This document shows, in pieces, positions 13,208 through 24,930 of a DNA stretch of 64,000 nucleotides. Positions within the stretch are counted from its first letter, which is position 1, and every line of letters starts with the position of its first letter. The position numbers were made by a program, and so were the translations under genes. The notes below the pieces were generated by a model. The model did no database searches. It had not been told where the DNA came from and was given only the letters and a program-made list of their open reading frames with translations. The stretch is from Meandrina meandrites (Eukaryota; Cnidaria; Anthozoa; Scleractinia; Meandrinidae): contig OY855905.1 of NCBI GenBank assembly GCA_963693305.1, positions 29,532,937-29,596,936 of the forward strand, read 5' to 3'.

Positions 13208-13238
<31 letters not shown>

Positions 13239-14093
13239 TTATTATTCCTATTATTGTTCATATCTGAGCGTGCTTACTGGACTGTGTTCAACAATTGTTT
13301 TAAAAACATGGAATGTTCGAAATCCGCTCGTATTTTATAATTTTGATATCAGGTTTCCTTTCGGTGTTTTTATACCTGAAAAAAAAATAAATTGCATCAT
13401 TTCATCAAACACTGCAAAAGTATAGTATTCTCCAGGCTAGCTGAAAAAAATATCCGATCAAATTTGCATAACATAAACCGGATGTCACGCATTCTCTTCA
13501 TGAAATGGCGCAAAAACATGCTAGCGACAGCTAGCGAGAAAATTGGGCGGGAACTTTGTTTTCATCGAGTAAAAATGGCTTTGAGAGCTGCGAAGAAAAA
13601 GACTCTGTTGCTCCTGATGATGATGCAACACGAAGAATTGCCGGTTTCTCATGAACGAAGAAACAATTACCATTCGTGTACTGGTGACGCTCCAATCTTC
13701 AATATTAATGCCAACAGTCTGTTCACGGTAGTATTCTGTTCAATCTGTTCACTACTCTGTTCGGGCATCGCCATCTTCAAACACGAACGTGCAGAATTGT
13801 GGGAGCTTAAAATGCTGATCAGCGATTGGTTTATTTTTAATTGGTCGCAGGGACCAGTCCCACTACCCTGTTCACACGAGGGACCAAGCAAAATATTGCG
13901 GAGACCAGTCCCTGCGACTGGTCCCACGAATTCAAACCAGTTTGAATTCTTGGGACCGATTTCGGGGACCAAAATTCAGTCCCTGCGACCGGATTTTTGA
14001 CGAAAATTGGCCTGTTCACACGATGGAACTTGGTCGCAGGGACTGGTCCCTGCGACCGGTCCCTGCGACCAGTCCCCTCGTGTGTGGCGACCT
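12997..14093. mobile_element. PIF/Harbinger-like non-autonomous TIR element, copy 2, head-to-tail with copy 1
   Basis: Colinear with 11925-12993 and the same in nearly every base. Differences include a longer ATT run near 13210-13250 and a small deletion after AAAACAT near 13307. The left TTA (12994-12996) is shared with copy 1 and the right TTA is 14094-14096. The three TTA copies in a row either result from insertion into the duplicated target or from recombination between two copies. Confidence 0.72.
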
Positions 14094-14329
14094 TTACGAA
14101 CGCACTTGACTCTGGAATATTGCCTTCCGGATAGCACCTATTACGGCATTTATAACGTACATGTTAAAAAGAAAAGTATAAAATAAAATTTGGCCGGCAG
14201 GCAGAAAATGTGCCAAGTGCGAACACCGGAAGTGAAATTACACTTGCGTGGCAACCGCGTAACATAGCAACGTGGTGCAGTAATGGGTCCTTGAAAAAAT
14301 TTAATTAACGAGTGGAGCAGGTTAAAAAA

Positions 14330-16250
14330 ATGTGGTCTTTCTATTGGTTGTTGATGAAATTGTCTTTTGTGACTAATATAAGTTCGGTTGCTATTGTCTT
14401 TAACTTGGTTTCCTTCCGGGCTACCTGTAGCGAATCCCATCTTAACAACGACACGCACAAGAAATTTCCATTTACGGTACGCGAACGCACAGATAACATG
14501 ATTAACATTTTCTTAACATCAGTTCTTTGAACATTTAGCTTCTTCGCACATTGGGTTTAAAACTTAATCAAGGTAAAGTATGAGTTAATTAACCATATTT
14601 TTTTACCGCTTTCGGTGTAAGTTTGCCCCCACTACCTGCGTGAAAGATCGGTGGCGAAGTCTCTTATTTAAATTCACTGTTATGGTTTATATACTTTTTT
14701 ATATATATATATATACTTTTAGATGAGATTCCGTCAATATCTCTAGTGCAAGTCTGGTGTTTGCTTTGCTTAAGGTGGCTCGACTGGATTTTTTAGGGGC
14801 AACACCGCTCAAGTTTGAGAACTAACCAGACTGTCATTAACAATGCCATTGAAAAACGATCACCACAGCTGAATTAGGTAAAGATGAAAATTTGTTATGA
14901 CCAGTGTTATTTTGACATCGGAGTTGTCATAGCAACGTAATGACGTCATCAAGTTTATCAATTTCGTTCGTATTGCTCGGCACCAGGAGATTTTTTCGGA
15001 AATCGCTCAAGGGAGCATGTACCTCCTATACCTGCCTCAATGTTGGCAAAGTTTGAACAAATTCTGTGAGAGCGTTATCGAAATTTTTGGGGCTGAAGTT
15101 TCCAGGGTTACAAATACAGTAAAAAACATACTATTGAGATAATAGGGTAATATCTGAAGAACACGACGCGCTTTGGGGATGCAGTTTCATCTCATAGTAG
15201 TTTGATGCCATTTAAAATTTTGTATACAAAATTATGGGGATCGCCACGACCGATTGCGAAGAAAACGGATTTGATGAGCGTGCATTCAGGTGCTCTTGTT
15301 GCCACTTTTGTAAATAATTTGGTCTACACCTACAAATGTGATAATTATTTGGAAACCGCTCGATGAATTTTTTTAAAAACTTGTCAATCTCGAGGTTTGT
15401 CATCAGTTTATATGGCCTGCAAGTTTCAAGGTCATTGAAAACATTTAAGACAATAAAATCGGGGCTCCAATGTACTACTTTTCTCTCGCAGATTTTGTGT
15501 TTACAAGTGGGTGTCCTCATTATTCACGTGTATTGTTTTTTACTTTCATGTCCACGTGCACAACTCAGCAAAAAGTTCATTTGCATTAAACAGAACGCTC
15601 AATTGCTTTCTAAAAATGTTCGGGAAACATGCTGATATGACTTGAAAACTGTAATAATATTTGTTACGCCATTAGACTGTAATACAGCAATGCCGAGGGT
15701 CTCTTTCTCCAGGAAACGAAAAGCTATTTTTGTGTAGAACAACAGATCAGGAAAAAAGTCTAAACTCACTGATAAAATGCAAATGAGTTTTTTGCTGAGT
15801 TGTGCGCGTGAAAATGAAAGTTGAATACAATGCCCGTGAATAATAATAATTGTAGTATTTACCGGAAGGTAAGCAGCTGGCTTTCTCCGGAGCTTTTTAT
15901 GTGCTCTGATTGTTTCTGTAGATAGTATAGATAACTTGGGTTATTAAGTGGTTTACAAATCGCCTTCGGTAGTCCTTTTCTAACCGATATTATTATCCAT
16001 CTCCACTTCGTAGAGTACAAATAACGCGCGAAACGAGAACAAATATCTTGTTGACAGGTTTAAAGAGATTTGTACTCCACAAGATACATATTCCTCTTGA
16101 CCACGCGAATGATTAAGAAAGGGTGAAAAGTCAGCATTTTGGATGAGAAAACGTTGTATAACTCTTATCAGACATTTTAGTGTGTAATCGTATCACTGTA
16201 TATTTTTACTCGTCATTTGTTTTTTTACTCGACTGAGCTAGGGGCTCGCC
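14330..16250. repeat. Segmental duplication block B, upstream of the second DIPK1-like gene, split by a ~1.1-kb insert
   Basis: 14330-14774 matches 8326-8765 and 15885-16250 matches 9045-9400. The intervening 14775-15880 has no counterpart in block A, where 8766-9044 is different sequence. An 18-bp in-frame difference occurs in the shared small ORF (present at about 8490-8508, absent at 14501). The insert contains a fold-back (next entry). Confidence 0.75.
15518..15845. repeat. Fold-back inverted repeat, ~70-bp arms
   Basis: The left arm (15518-15587, CACAACTCAGCAAAAAG core, ending TTGCATT) is inverted at 15775-15845 (AATGCAAATGAG, then CTGAGTTGTGCGCGTG) with a ~187-bp loop. It lies inside the segment inserted into block B and is probably the end region of a non-autonomous transposon. 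I could not fix the outer ends of the parent element. Confidence 0.6.
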
Positions 16251-16528
16251 AATGTTTTATACCATATATATTTATTCAACAACGAAACTCCTCGAACAGC
16301 GCAAGAACGTTTTGAGGCCCAAATTAAATTACCCCAGCACGTTCAGCGTCAGTCCAAAAATTAAACTTTCTTTTGAAAAAGAAGAGCGTAGCAGGATTGA
16401 AGGAAGAGGGGTGGGGTGAGGTTCTTGTTGGTCGGTGGGCAGTCTTATTTGCATGATTACTGTCAAAGCTGGTCAAGCACAGAGAATACCCATGGGAGAG
16501 TACTAAAACACCTTGAGTCTATTTTGCT

Positions 16529-16944
16529 CCCGGGGGGGGCACTTCCTATAAATGGGCTAACGGGGATGTGCCGCTGGATGGGGTCGCATTTTCACGACTG
16601 GACTGACTATAATGGGGTCGCCTTTTCAAGCACTTTTTATAGGGTGACTAGAATGGGGTCACACTTTTCTGGGATTTTGAGAGTAAGAAAATTCTGGCAA
16701 GTTGTGATTTATAAACGGAAAGATTCGCCGAAAAGAAAAAGTTACCGTATTCATTGTTGTTGTTTAATAGTTGACAAACGGCTCCCATTACGTGACTAAG
16801 TTGGGGTCATGAAAATTACATTTACCCAAAAGTGACTAAGATGGGGTCTATAATTGGCCATAGAATATGACTATAATGGGGCGGGGGTTCTGAGAGGCTA
16901 GCGGCACATACCCAGCAAAGATTGGCCCAAGTAACCCCCCCGGG
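16529..16944. mobile_element. hAT-like MITE with 8-bp target duplication ATTTTGCT
   Basis: 416 bp. The ends are CCCGGGGGGG and CCCCCCCGGG, with further inverted words ATGTGCCGCT and AGCGGCACAT inside. It is flanked on both sides by the identical octamer ATTTTGCT (16521-16528 and 16945-16952). Internally, TATAATGGGG/GAATGGGGTC motifs recur. An 8-bp duplication suggests the hAT superfamily (P elements also make 8 bp). No transposase. A degenerate relative lies in reverse orientation at 28372-28590. Confidence 0.8.
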
Positions 16945-16952
16945 ATTTTGCT

Positions 16953-18403
16953 GTTGAGAGAGAGAGTATAAATCAGTATAGAAAGGCAAGTGCCCGGCGA
17001 TTTAACTCGATAAATTCCGCATCAAAGCTTAAAACGAGGAAAGAGATCAAAGTTCACTCTATGATAGGAGGAAAGTTTGAGGGGTCTCGCCTGAATCCTC
17101 GATAATGAATTCAACTGAGATGTTTGTGAAATAATTTTGTAATTCGCAGTCTGGCACACTAGAACGATTGCTGTGACAAACGATGGGACTGCATATGGCG
17201 TCTGTTCTGCGGCTGGTGTAAACGAAATTCAACAAGGTAGCGATTGCAGTAATCGGAGCGATTGCAGTATACCCGGCCCACTTATTTACATATGTCGGAA
17301 CGCTTTAAGAACGAGGCATAACACAATAGGCACTTTTGTTATTCAATGAGATGCAAAACAGTGGGCCGGGCATTCTGCAATCTAGCCTTTACATCAATCA
17401 ACTTTCAAACCAAACGAATGCATGATACAAACTTCAGCAAGACGCGCCTCAGTGTGTTCTATAATATTTTGCATATAAATCATGACGCTGACAAACTTTG
17501 CATTTTTAGTCAGTTGTCAGTATGCTTATTAAAATAAGCTCACCATATACAGGCCTGGACTTCACGTAATATGTTGTCGAAACTTTTGCCAATATTATAT
17601 CAGGTGTATATGCCTTAAAAATGGGATTGATATGCTCGATCAGACTTGCCTTATTATGTTTAGCCCGAGAGGGAGGGCGGGCAAATGTGAGGGATTCGGG
17701 TCCAACAGCACCTTAACGAACGTCTCACATGATTGACCTTGAGAACAATAGGGTAAACGGCACAAACAACGCCCCTATAAATATGCAGTCCCATCCTTTG
17801 CCCCTATCCCTAAAGACAATAAGGGATTTGGACATACTCTGGCCTCCCATTATCCCTATGGTTTGACAAGATCAGGTGCGTTGGACGATTAAAAATGTTC
17901 TGTGCGATCCTGTTATATAACCACGCAAGGAGAAGCCCTTTGAAGCCAGGAATAAAATGAAAATGAAAGGAACTGATGGGTGCAATTTGTGGACACGAAG
18001 TTAGTTAGCTTGTGTAACTAATTGCGAGATAATATGAAATTTGTTTCGGCTAAGCTCTAGAATATCCTCCTAAACTAAGTGTGATGGGCTAGCCGGCAAA
18101 GCGTTTTTCCAAAGCATATGGAAGATTAAATGTTAAGTTACATTCCAAATCGAAAAGAAATAATACTTTACTTACAAAGTCTTTCTATTAAACCGTTTCA
18201 TAGATTTCAATTTTCACTTGAGAACTGAAGATATCCAGACAATACCAATTTCAACTTTTCATATGCATAACAACTTGATATTCAAATTCTAGGGCCTTTT
18301 CAATTCAGGTCATCAGGCATGTTTGACCAAGCGCCTTTTATTAAGTCGAGTGATTTTTCTTTCAACAGGAGCTGTTTAAACTGCAGATTACCATTACGCT
18401 ATC
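16953..18403. other. Intergenic upstream of DIPK1-like B, no gene recognised
   Basis: About 1.45 kb without supported coding sequence. Near the end, TTCTTTCAACAG (ending about 18368) is a good 3' splice site just before the start codon, matching paralogue A, so a non-coding first exon must lie somewhere upstream; I cannot place it. Confidence 0.45.
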
Positions 18404-20119
18404 ATGGCTGGGTGGAAACTGAAAGCAGTCATAGTAACTCTTCTTACTCTCTGTGCTCTACCAGTTATATTTCGCAGGCATTCAAAGTGTAACCTGTCTT
18501 CTGTAATTAATCAGTTGGTAAGCAAGGCTCTCAACTTAATTTGTAGTGATTCGACAAGCTACCGTTTTGCCGCCTTTATTCAACAAGTCATGTACACCCC
18601 CGCCTGCGGTACCCCAAAAATTTATACGGGGAAGATCCGCCCTAAGGTGCAAAACCTTACCCTTTTATATACCATTTTGACAGAAAAAGTACCCCTTTCG
18701 CATACCTGTTTTAAAGAACACTGCTTTTCTTTTCTAAACTCCTGGAGTGAAGTAAATGAACAGCATCACGGGAGAAAATCAAGTAATTACCAGAAGAAAT
18801 GGAACGTTAGGAAGTGCCCATCTTTTAGAATTCAAACGTATCTTCCGGTTATATATGCAAGGGCTTCCATCATGATTAACTAGATTGTACTCTTGCCACT
18901 GTTTCAGTGTTCAGCTTATAAGGCAAGTCAAGTATCTGGTCCACTCTGCTCTGATCTTTGTGAACAGAACAACATCCATCTTGGGAAATGTCTCACAACA
19001 GTGCCTGACAAGAAGATCTATGACGGAGAATGGCAAGGAAGAAGTGTTATCCTGAAAGTGAATATGAGTTGGTTCGAGGAATTTGAAGAACGCCAGAAAA
19101 TAACGGACAGTGATGCTGCATCAACTTATCAAAATGACGTCTCGTCCAGGGTGAATACACTGTTTGGTAACTGCTCTCAATGCAACAAACTTGTATCTCT
19201 TTTGCTGTCACTTGGCGATGGGGATGGCGATGGGTCAGTTACAGCCGCCGAGGCCAGGACATTCATTTCCTTACTGCAGCACGTAGAACCGATGATGTTG
19301 ATGGCGTTAAATGAAAGTATGCACACTGTGGATTTCTATGGCTATTGTGGCGGATTGTACATGGTGGAGAAAGTGCCTTCTGTAGCTTCAGATGTATTTA
19401 AAGATGCCTGGGAGTTGGTGGATCTTGCTTTCCTGCCTGATGCATTCGAACCGCTCCAAAACGTGTTGAATGACAACGTAGGGAGCTTGTTAAATGCTGC
19501 TACTTTTTATATACTGTACATAAGTAACATTTTTAATGATGCCCTGACAGTTGCAAACCACCCTTTAGCTAGGTCCTTCTTTCAGGTGCACGCTACAACC
19601 ACACGAGAAAAATTTGACTTTGCGTATTCACTGCTAGACGCCACATTGGATGTGTCAGTAACTCGTTACGGCTTGACTCAGTCATGTGATGTACACCTGG
19701 GAAATTATGGAATAACCAACAAATCAACGGTAAAACTCATCGATCTTGATCTCACTTACCCTCATGTCTTTTTGCGAAGCCTTCTTGAGCAGAAGAAATG
19801 TGTATCCGACCCAGACTGTTTTGTGGGTAGTTCCGAAACTTGTTGGTCAGCCTGTGACACAATTACGGGCTCTTGTAAATCAATGTTAGGGCTGCAGGAT
19901 TTACACATGATCTGTGAAGATATTTTTCCATACATGTTTACACGCCCCAGCATTCTTGACCCAATAGGTTATAGCATTACCTATCTGCAGAAAGGCATAA
20001 CGAAGCTTGCCGTATTTTGCAGCAAGATGCCCGTTGTATATTCACAACGAGAGTTGAGATATAATATCCTTACTGTTAAAAAGAGACTTAAATCTATTGA
20101 ACTCAATTACCAAGAATAG
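18404..20119 (+). CDS. DIPK1/FAM69-family divergent protein kinase-like protein, paralogue B
   Basis: Exons 18404..18517 and 18908..20119, same phase-0 junction as paralogue A, 441 aa. Exon 1 starts MAGWKLKAVIVTLLTL, a hydrophobic signal anchor, and differs clearly from A. Exon 2 carries PLCSDLC, GKC, VILK, the EF-hand loop DGDGDGSVTAAE, HLGN and LIDLDL as in A. Stretches of exon 2 are almost base-identical to A, while two windows (about 19390-19580 and 19800-19990) have many replacement changes. The 390-bp intron is unrelated to that of A. An open frame continues from exon 1 to 18883, but the GTAAGC donor at 18518 and homology make read-through unlikely. Likely an ER/Golgi lumenal protein; activity unknown. 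Confidence 0.88.
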
Positions 20120-20269
20120 TGTTATGATCGAGGGTTTGTGCACATCTTTTTATCATAATGAACTAGAAGCTTATTGATAACGAAATATTTATTTAATGTT
20201 GAAAAAGAGTGGTTTTCGTCTGAGTGTCGTAATTTAAATCTAACGAAAATTACAGTGACCAATCACAAT

Positions 20270-20850
20270 AGATCGTTTTCACTGTCACGCAACAAAAATA
20301 TAAATCGAAAAACTATTGAGTGAATGATTTCAAGAAAATAGGATATTATAGGAGAGAAGTAAAGAAGTAATTTCTCCAAATTTTAGGTCTGTGCGCTGTC
20401 CCAAACTTTAGATATTCGTCGAAATGTTTTGCACAAATTTACAGAGCCCAGTATGGATTCGCCATATTGGTGTACATCCGTGGTACACCAATATGGCGGC
20501 CGGAAAATACTGTAAACATCTGGAACTTACTTTGATCATCTAGGCCACTGATTATCGGTATTTGACAAACAAACATTTGCATGAACATATTTCCTGCTAC
20601 TTTAACTTCTGAAATGGCTAAAAATCACAAGATAAATGTATATTTTTTGACAAACACGATCGTAACTACGTGTCACGCACCGCCATTACACTGAAATTCA
20701 AATTGCGCTGGTTTTCAAACGAAGGAAGCTACTGAGCTGAAAAGTTGCAAATAGATATAATTTTAGTACCTCTTATGCCTGATGTGGATAAAAACTATGG
20801 TGTCACTTTAGTTTTGGATTTTGGTACCTGATGACGTCACGTGAAAACGA
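20270..20850. repeat. Dispersed repeat copy 2 (relative of 225-830)
   Basis: Blocks in the same order as in the INCENP intron copy, including TTCTCCAA, GGTCTGTG, AAATGTTTTGCACAAATTTA and a hairpin of GTGTACATCCGTGGTACACC followed by ATATGGCGGCC, ending near GATGACGTCACGTG. Non-coding; exact ends not determined. Confidence 0.55.
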
Positions 20851-21024
20851 TCTATTAGCCTAAGCAACACAACAAGCATTCAGAACTTGCGGCAAACACA
20901 GGTAACCGGCGCTAAGCGCGGAAAACGCTGGGGACTAATTTGAACAAAGTTATTAGTTTTTAAAGAACTGCCGCGTCGACAGCGAAACACTTAATTGACC
21001 ATTAACTGAAAATATACTCCCGAA

Positions 21025-21125
21025 GGGAACTTTAAAAAGCTGACGTTTTGAGTTTCAGCTCTTCGTCTGAGTCACTTTGCTCCCACAAAGGGCTCGTGCT
21101 CGAAACGTCAACTTTTTAAAGTCCG
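21025..21125. repeat. Short inverted repeat (CTTTAAAAAGCTGACGTTT type)
   Basis: CTTTAAAAAGCTGACGTTT at about 21030 is matched in inverse by AAACGTCAACTTTTTAAAG at about 21102-21120, with CTCTTCGTCTGAGTC and AAGGGCTCGTGCTCG between. Probably the end of a non-autonomous repeat. Confidence 0.45.
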
Positions 21126-21299
21126 ATACGGCGGTTTATTTACCTTTCTCAACTTCAAGTTGATAATCTGACTAGGTGACCAAGTTGCTTGAGTAAGTGC
21201 TGCGAAGTTTTTGAAACAATCACAGAGCGCAAAAAAGTAAGGAACGAATTAGACAGTACGATTTTGCCTGCGATTATCGCATGCGACACGTCTACGTAC

Positions 21300-21440
21300 G
21301 CCATGACTACAACACGAATCGCGTCGTGTAAATCAACCTACCGCATCCTTAGGACAGACGCGCGCGGTGTAATGGTCCTAATTCATGTCGTAGGCTTGTC
21401 GCTGTTGTAAGTTTGTCGCATTTGAGAAAGTCGTACCGTG
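21300..21440. repeat. Dispersed repeat shared with 36690-36810
   Basis: CAAATCAACCTACC(G/A)CATCCTTA, a run of GCGC/CAC words, TGGTCCTAA / AGTCCTAAG, and GTCGCAT..AAAGT(C/T)GTAC(C/T)GTGTAAA occur in the same order and orientation in both places. Small diverged interspersed repeat; a short ORF across it is not considered a gene. Confidence 0.5.
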
Positions 21441-22230
21441 TAAATCGGCCCCAAGATCGTTTTATTTTCAATTGACAATTAAAAAAGTTTTGGGAGTATC
21501 AATATTGTATGCCACGTTCTTTTTTGTATAAAAAACTGAGACATGAAGTCATAAAGATTGATCTAGTACTGTTTTATTCAATCCTGTTTCAAGAGAGTTC
21601 TCGATCTTCATACCCGGCTATTCTAAATGACATTTCGCGGGATCGTTGCACAATCTGCGCAACACGTAAGGAAATTTCGCTTCCTAAAGTAAGTTATCCC
21701 ATCTCATAAGATGTGACTTATGACGTCATATACAAGGACTTTCACATCACGCTAAACATCATGGTGGCTGGCAACAGATTTTAGAATTTCTTTTTTGTTC
21801 GATCAATATTCAATGCCGCACTCTTTATCAGTCCATGCTATAATGGTATCAAACGGACGCCCGTGCAATCATTGGTTGACATAAGCAATAGTTTAAGACG
21901 GAATCCACCAGGAAGTCGAGTAACATTTATTTAAGTTGGACAAAAATCGAGTACCAGAATAATTTAAATCCTATTGCGTTATTTTCTTCCCCAAATAAAA
22001 GGTAAAGATGTAAGTAATTAACCTTGATAACACCAACAACAATTTCTTATCAGAGTCTTAGAAAATGAATTTCAAAGTTCACAAGCTATTGGCAAAATCT
22101 CACGTGTAGCCATTTTGTAAAATCTTTAAGCGATTCAGTGGAATTCAGTGGAACTTCGAAATTCGTTTATTTCGATTCAACGCTAGCAGAGCATCAAGAC
22201 TTCTTTAAAGATCTTTATGATAATAATATT

Positions 22231-22231
22231 A

Positions 22232-22284
<53 letters not shown>

Positions 22285-22299
22285 CATTATTATTATTTA
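22231..22299. repeat. (ATT)n microsatellite
   Basis: About 70 bp of nearly pure TTA/ATT triplets with a few interruptions at the end. Confidence 0.9.
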
Positions 22300-22619
22300 T
22301 TATATGTCTGGCTCAGCGAGCTGTCAAGATGATAAGAGATATTTATTCAACGATTATTTCTCTTAAGGTCATTCCTCTGTTTTGCATTGCGCATCCTTAC
22401 CGCGCACGATTTCTTGCGCCATTAGCGTGCGCACATAAACAAAATGGCGGCTTTTTTCTGTGCAACTTAGTCCGCGAGAGAAATAATTCGTCGATTTCTC
22501 GTAAACGAGTATGGGGACCTATCAATTTTTTCACGTATTTTGGGTGTAACGATCAAACTCTTTCTATAAAATGAATACAGATCAATTTCTATGTTTGAAA
22601 AAAAGATTATCACCGAAAA

Positions 22620-22830
22620 CGTGTACTTTGCCAGTATTCGCAATGGAATTATAAGGAATTATGTGGTAAATACAAGGTCTTCCCGCTCCTAAACGAATGT
22701 GGTGACCCCCCTTTTTTAATTCAAAATTTAAGTTCCCTTTAGGTTATCAACCAATAGGCAAAGTTTGGTTGAAAATCTATGTTCAGTTCTATTTCGGGGG
22801 AATGACCTTAAACGCAGGCACAAATCTCCA
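22620..22830. repeat. Dispersed repeat shared with 37430-37610
   Basis: Common ordered words are TCCTAAAC, CCCCC followed by TTTTT, ATCAAAATTTAAGT-like, GGCAAAGTTTG, AAAATCT, GTTC, and GGAATGACCTT followed by AA..GC. Two diverged copies of one non-coding family, the second inside a PRPF40 intron. Confidence 0.45.
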
Positions 22831-23374
22831 AGAGTGGAAATCAAATGTATAAAAAACGTGAGAAATGCCTTCTTCAAGTTTGTTTTGGCGTCATGTGTCA
22901 CCGAATAATAACAGAGAAAGAAACCCTGATGGGATAACCTTTCTGGATATTACTCTAGGCATGTCAACATTGTTAGAAGATTATGACCCGTATCGGATAT
23001 TTCTAAGGAAATCACTGAACCCAATAAACCATCGTATTAAACGAGATTGATTTTACATATCTAAGATAAAGCAATCGGTTTTATGCATAAATGACGCCCA
23101 ACAACATAAGTTTCCATCACCATTACTAGCCTGTGGATTTTAACCCATTTTACTTTACGATCGCTAAGGAAGGTGAGTTTTAGTTTCATAATCTAGTCGT
23201 TCAGACTGGGATAATTTTTCTTCTCTTTTTGAGAGGTTGGGACTGGTAGAGAGAGAACGTGAATTAACAGATGAGTTAGATAACTTCTAACAAAACAGTC
23301 TTAATACCAAGACTTGTGCTTTTCCAAAATAAGCACATCCCTTAACACGAGCTGTACTTTAACATAGCGATGAT

Positions 23375-23780
23375 CAGGGACGGCGGAGCGTAACTTGAAG
23401 TGGGGGGGCTAAAAAATAAAATTTTTAAGGTGATGTTCACAGAAGCGAGCGCCGAACGCGCTAGCCACTAGAGGGGTCTGGGGGCATGCTTCCCCAGAAA
23501 ATTTTGAAGTCTAGAGTCTCGCAAATGTTATTTTCAGCATTCTCCACGAGATATTTCGTCAAAAAATAAGTCTGAATCAAGTATAAAATCACATGTATTT
23601 TCATAACGCTTTGATAAGTTTGTTTTGTTTTTCGTTTCTTTTGGTTGGTTTTTCTTTTCTGTTTCTTTTTTTATTATGTTGTCATTTTTAATTTATGAAT
23701 ATTTGTTTTGGCTTAAAAGTGGGGGGGGGGGGGGGGGGGGGGCTAAAGTCCCCCCATCCCCACCGGCTTTGCCGTCCCTG
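23375..23780. mobile_element. Non-autonomous TIR element, CAGGGACGGC ends
   Basis: Starts CAGGGACGGC and ends GCCGTCCCTG, flanked by the pentamer ATGAT on both sides (23370-23374 and 23781-23785). Inside is a GGGGTCTGGGGGCATGCTTC block also seen at 38330 and, in part, at 6230 and 6490, plus a ~23-bp poly-G tract near 23720-23742. CAGGG ends and a short duplication would fit a hAT-type element, but the class is not certain. Confidence 0.62.
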
Positions 23781-24845
23781 ATGATACAAGAAGATGTGAT
23801 AGCCATACCTGCCCGTAACTGATACCAAATGATGTTAACATCGTGAATCAGAAAGGTGTAAAATCCTTCATGAAAGTGATAAAACAATTGTCAACAAGGC
23901 AGAGGTTAGAGTTCCGCTTCAACGCTTTTTAAGGCCAAAGTTCTCGCCAGACGATTTTTGTACCACGACCCAACAACCCTTGCCCTCTTTCTGTATTACC
24001 GACATTACGAATCCTTTTTACGCCCCTTTTTCTTTGCGCGCTAAAGAAACTAACTTCGTGTAGCTTGTTATTGCTTGGGAACAATCGGATTAACTTCAGC
24101 ATCGATTCAGTTGAGATGGCCTGTCAAAACCAAGTTATATGTAATATTCTCTTTTTAGACAATTTTGCGCTTCGATGCTACTGGATGCTTTCTAGTGAAA
24201 TCAAAGAAAGTGGAAAACTTACTTATCAAACGAGTGAAATATACATATACTACCAGTATATACTTGAATAAGATAATTTATACAATAAGTGACGATTCAG
24301 TGCGCACTCTGATTTCTCACTGAGAGCCATTTACTTCTACTGTGCCGTTACATCACATGAGATTTTTGTTGTTTTAATTTATAAAAGGCAAAGGAATGTA
24401 TCACTACGATTTCTATGGTTATCATCGTGTGCCATAACCACTCGGGGATTGACTTAAAACGCTCAGTTGCATGGTTGGTTGCCTAAATCAACCCTCAAGC
24501 ATTCTAGTTCATTCTGCCGCATTCTGAAGAATATCCAGTTATTTTACAGTTATTCTACTAGCGTTTTCTGGAAGTCCCAATACCGTCTGAGGGGAATGTG
24601 TAGCCTTGTTCAAGGATTACTCAGTCAGTCTGGCTGTTATTGTGCCGCTTTATCCTTTTGTATACAAAATAGAAGCAGTTCTTTCATAGAAACGAGAGCT
24701 GGATGTGATTGAAAATCACTTAAATTGCGACGACAAAGCAGAATATTAACATATTCTGTTTGAATCCTTTGTTATTAATAAGGAATGGGCACATCACTCC
24801 GGTCGCAGCGAGAGAACGACGCGGAGGGACGAAGGATTCAGCCTA

Positions 24846-24861
24846 TTATTATTAGTAGTAG

Positions 24862-24928
<67 letters not shown>
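24846..24928. repeat. (ATT)n microsatellite
   Basis: About 80 bp of ATT/AGT triplets directly abutting the left end of the next TIR element. Confidence 0.9.
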
Positions 24929-24930
24929 TG

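Noticed and set aside
12307..14000. 138- and 202-aa ORFs in the Harbinger-like pair
   Set aside because: Paralogous by element duplication; no DDE or Myb domain and ends run into TIR repeats. At best a transposase relic.
18404..18883. 159-aa ORF reading from DIPK1-like B exon 1 into the intron
   Set aside because: A good GTAAGC donor at 18518 and the paralogue's structure show splicing; the extension has no counterpart in A.
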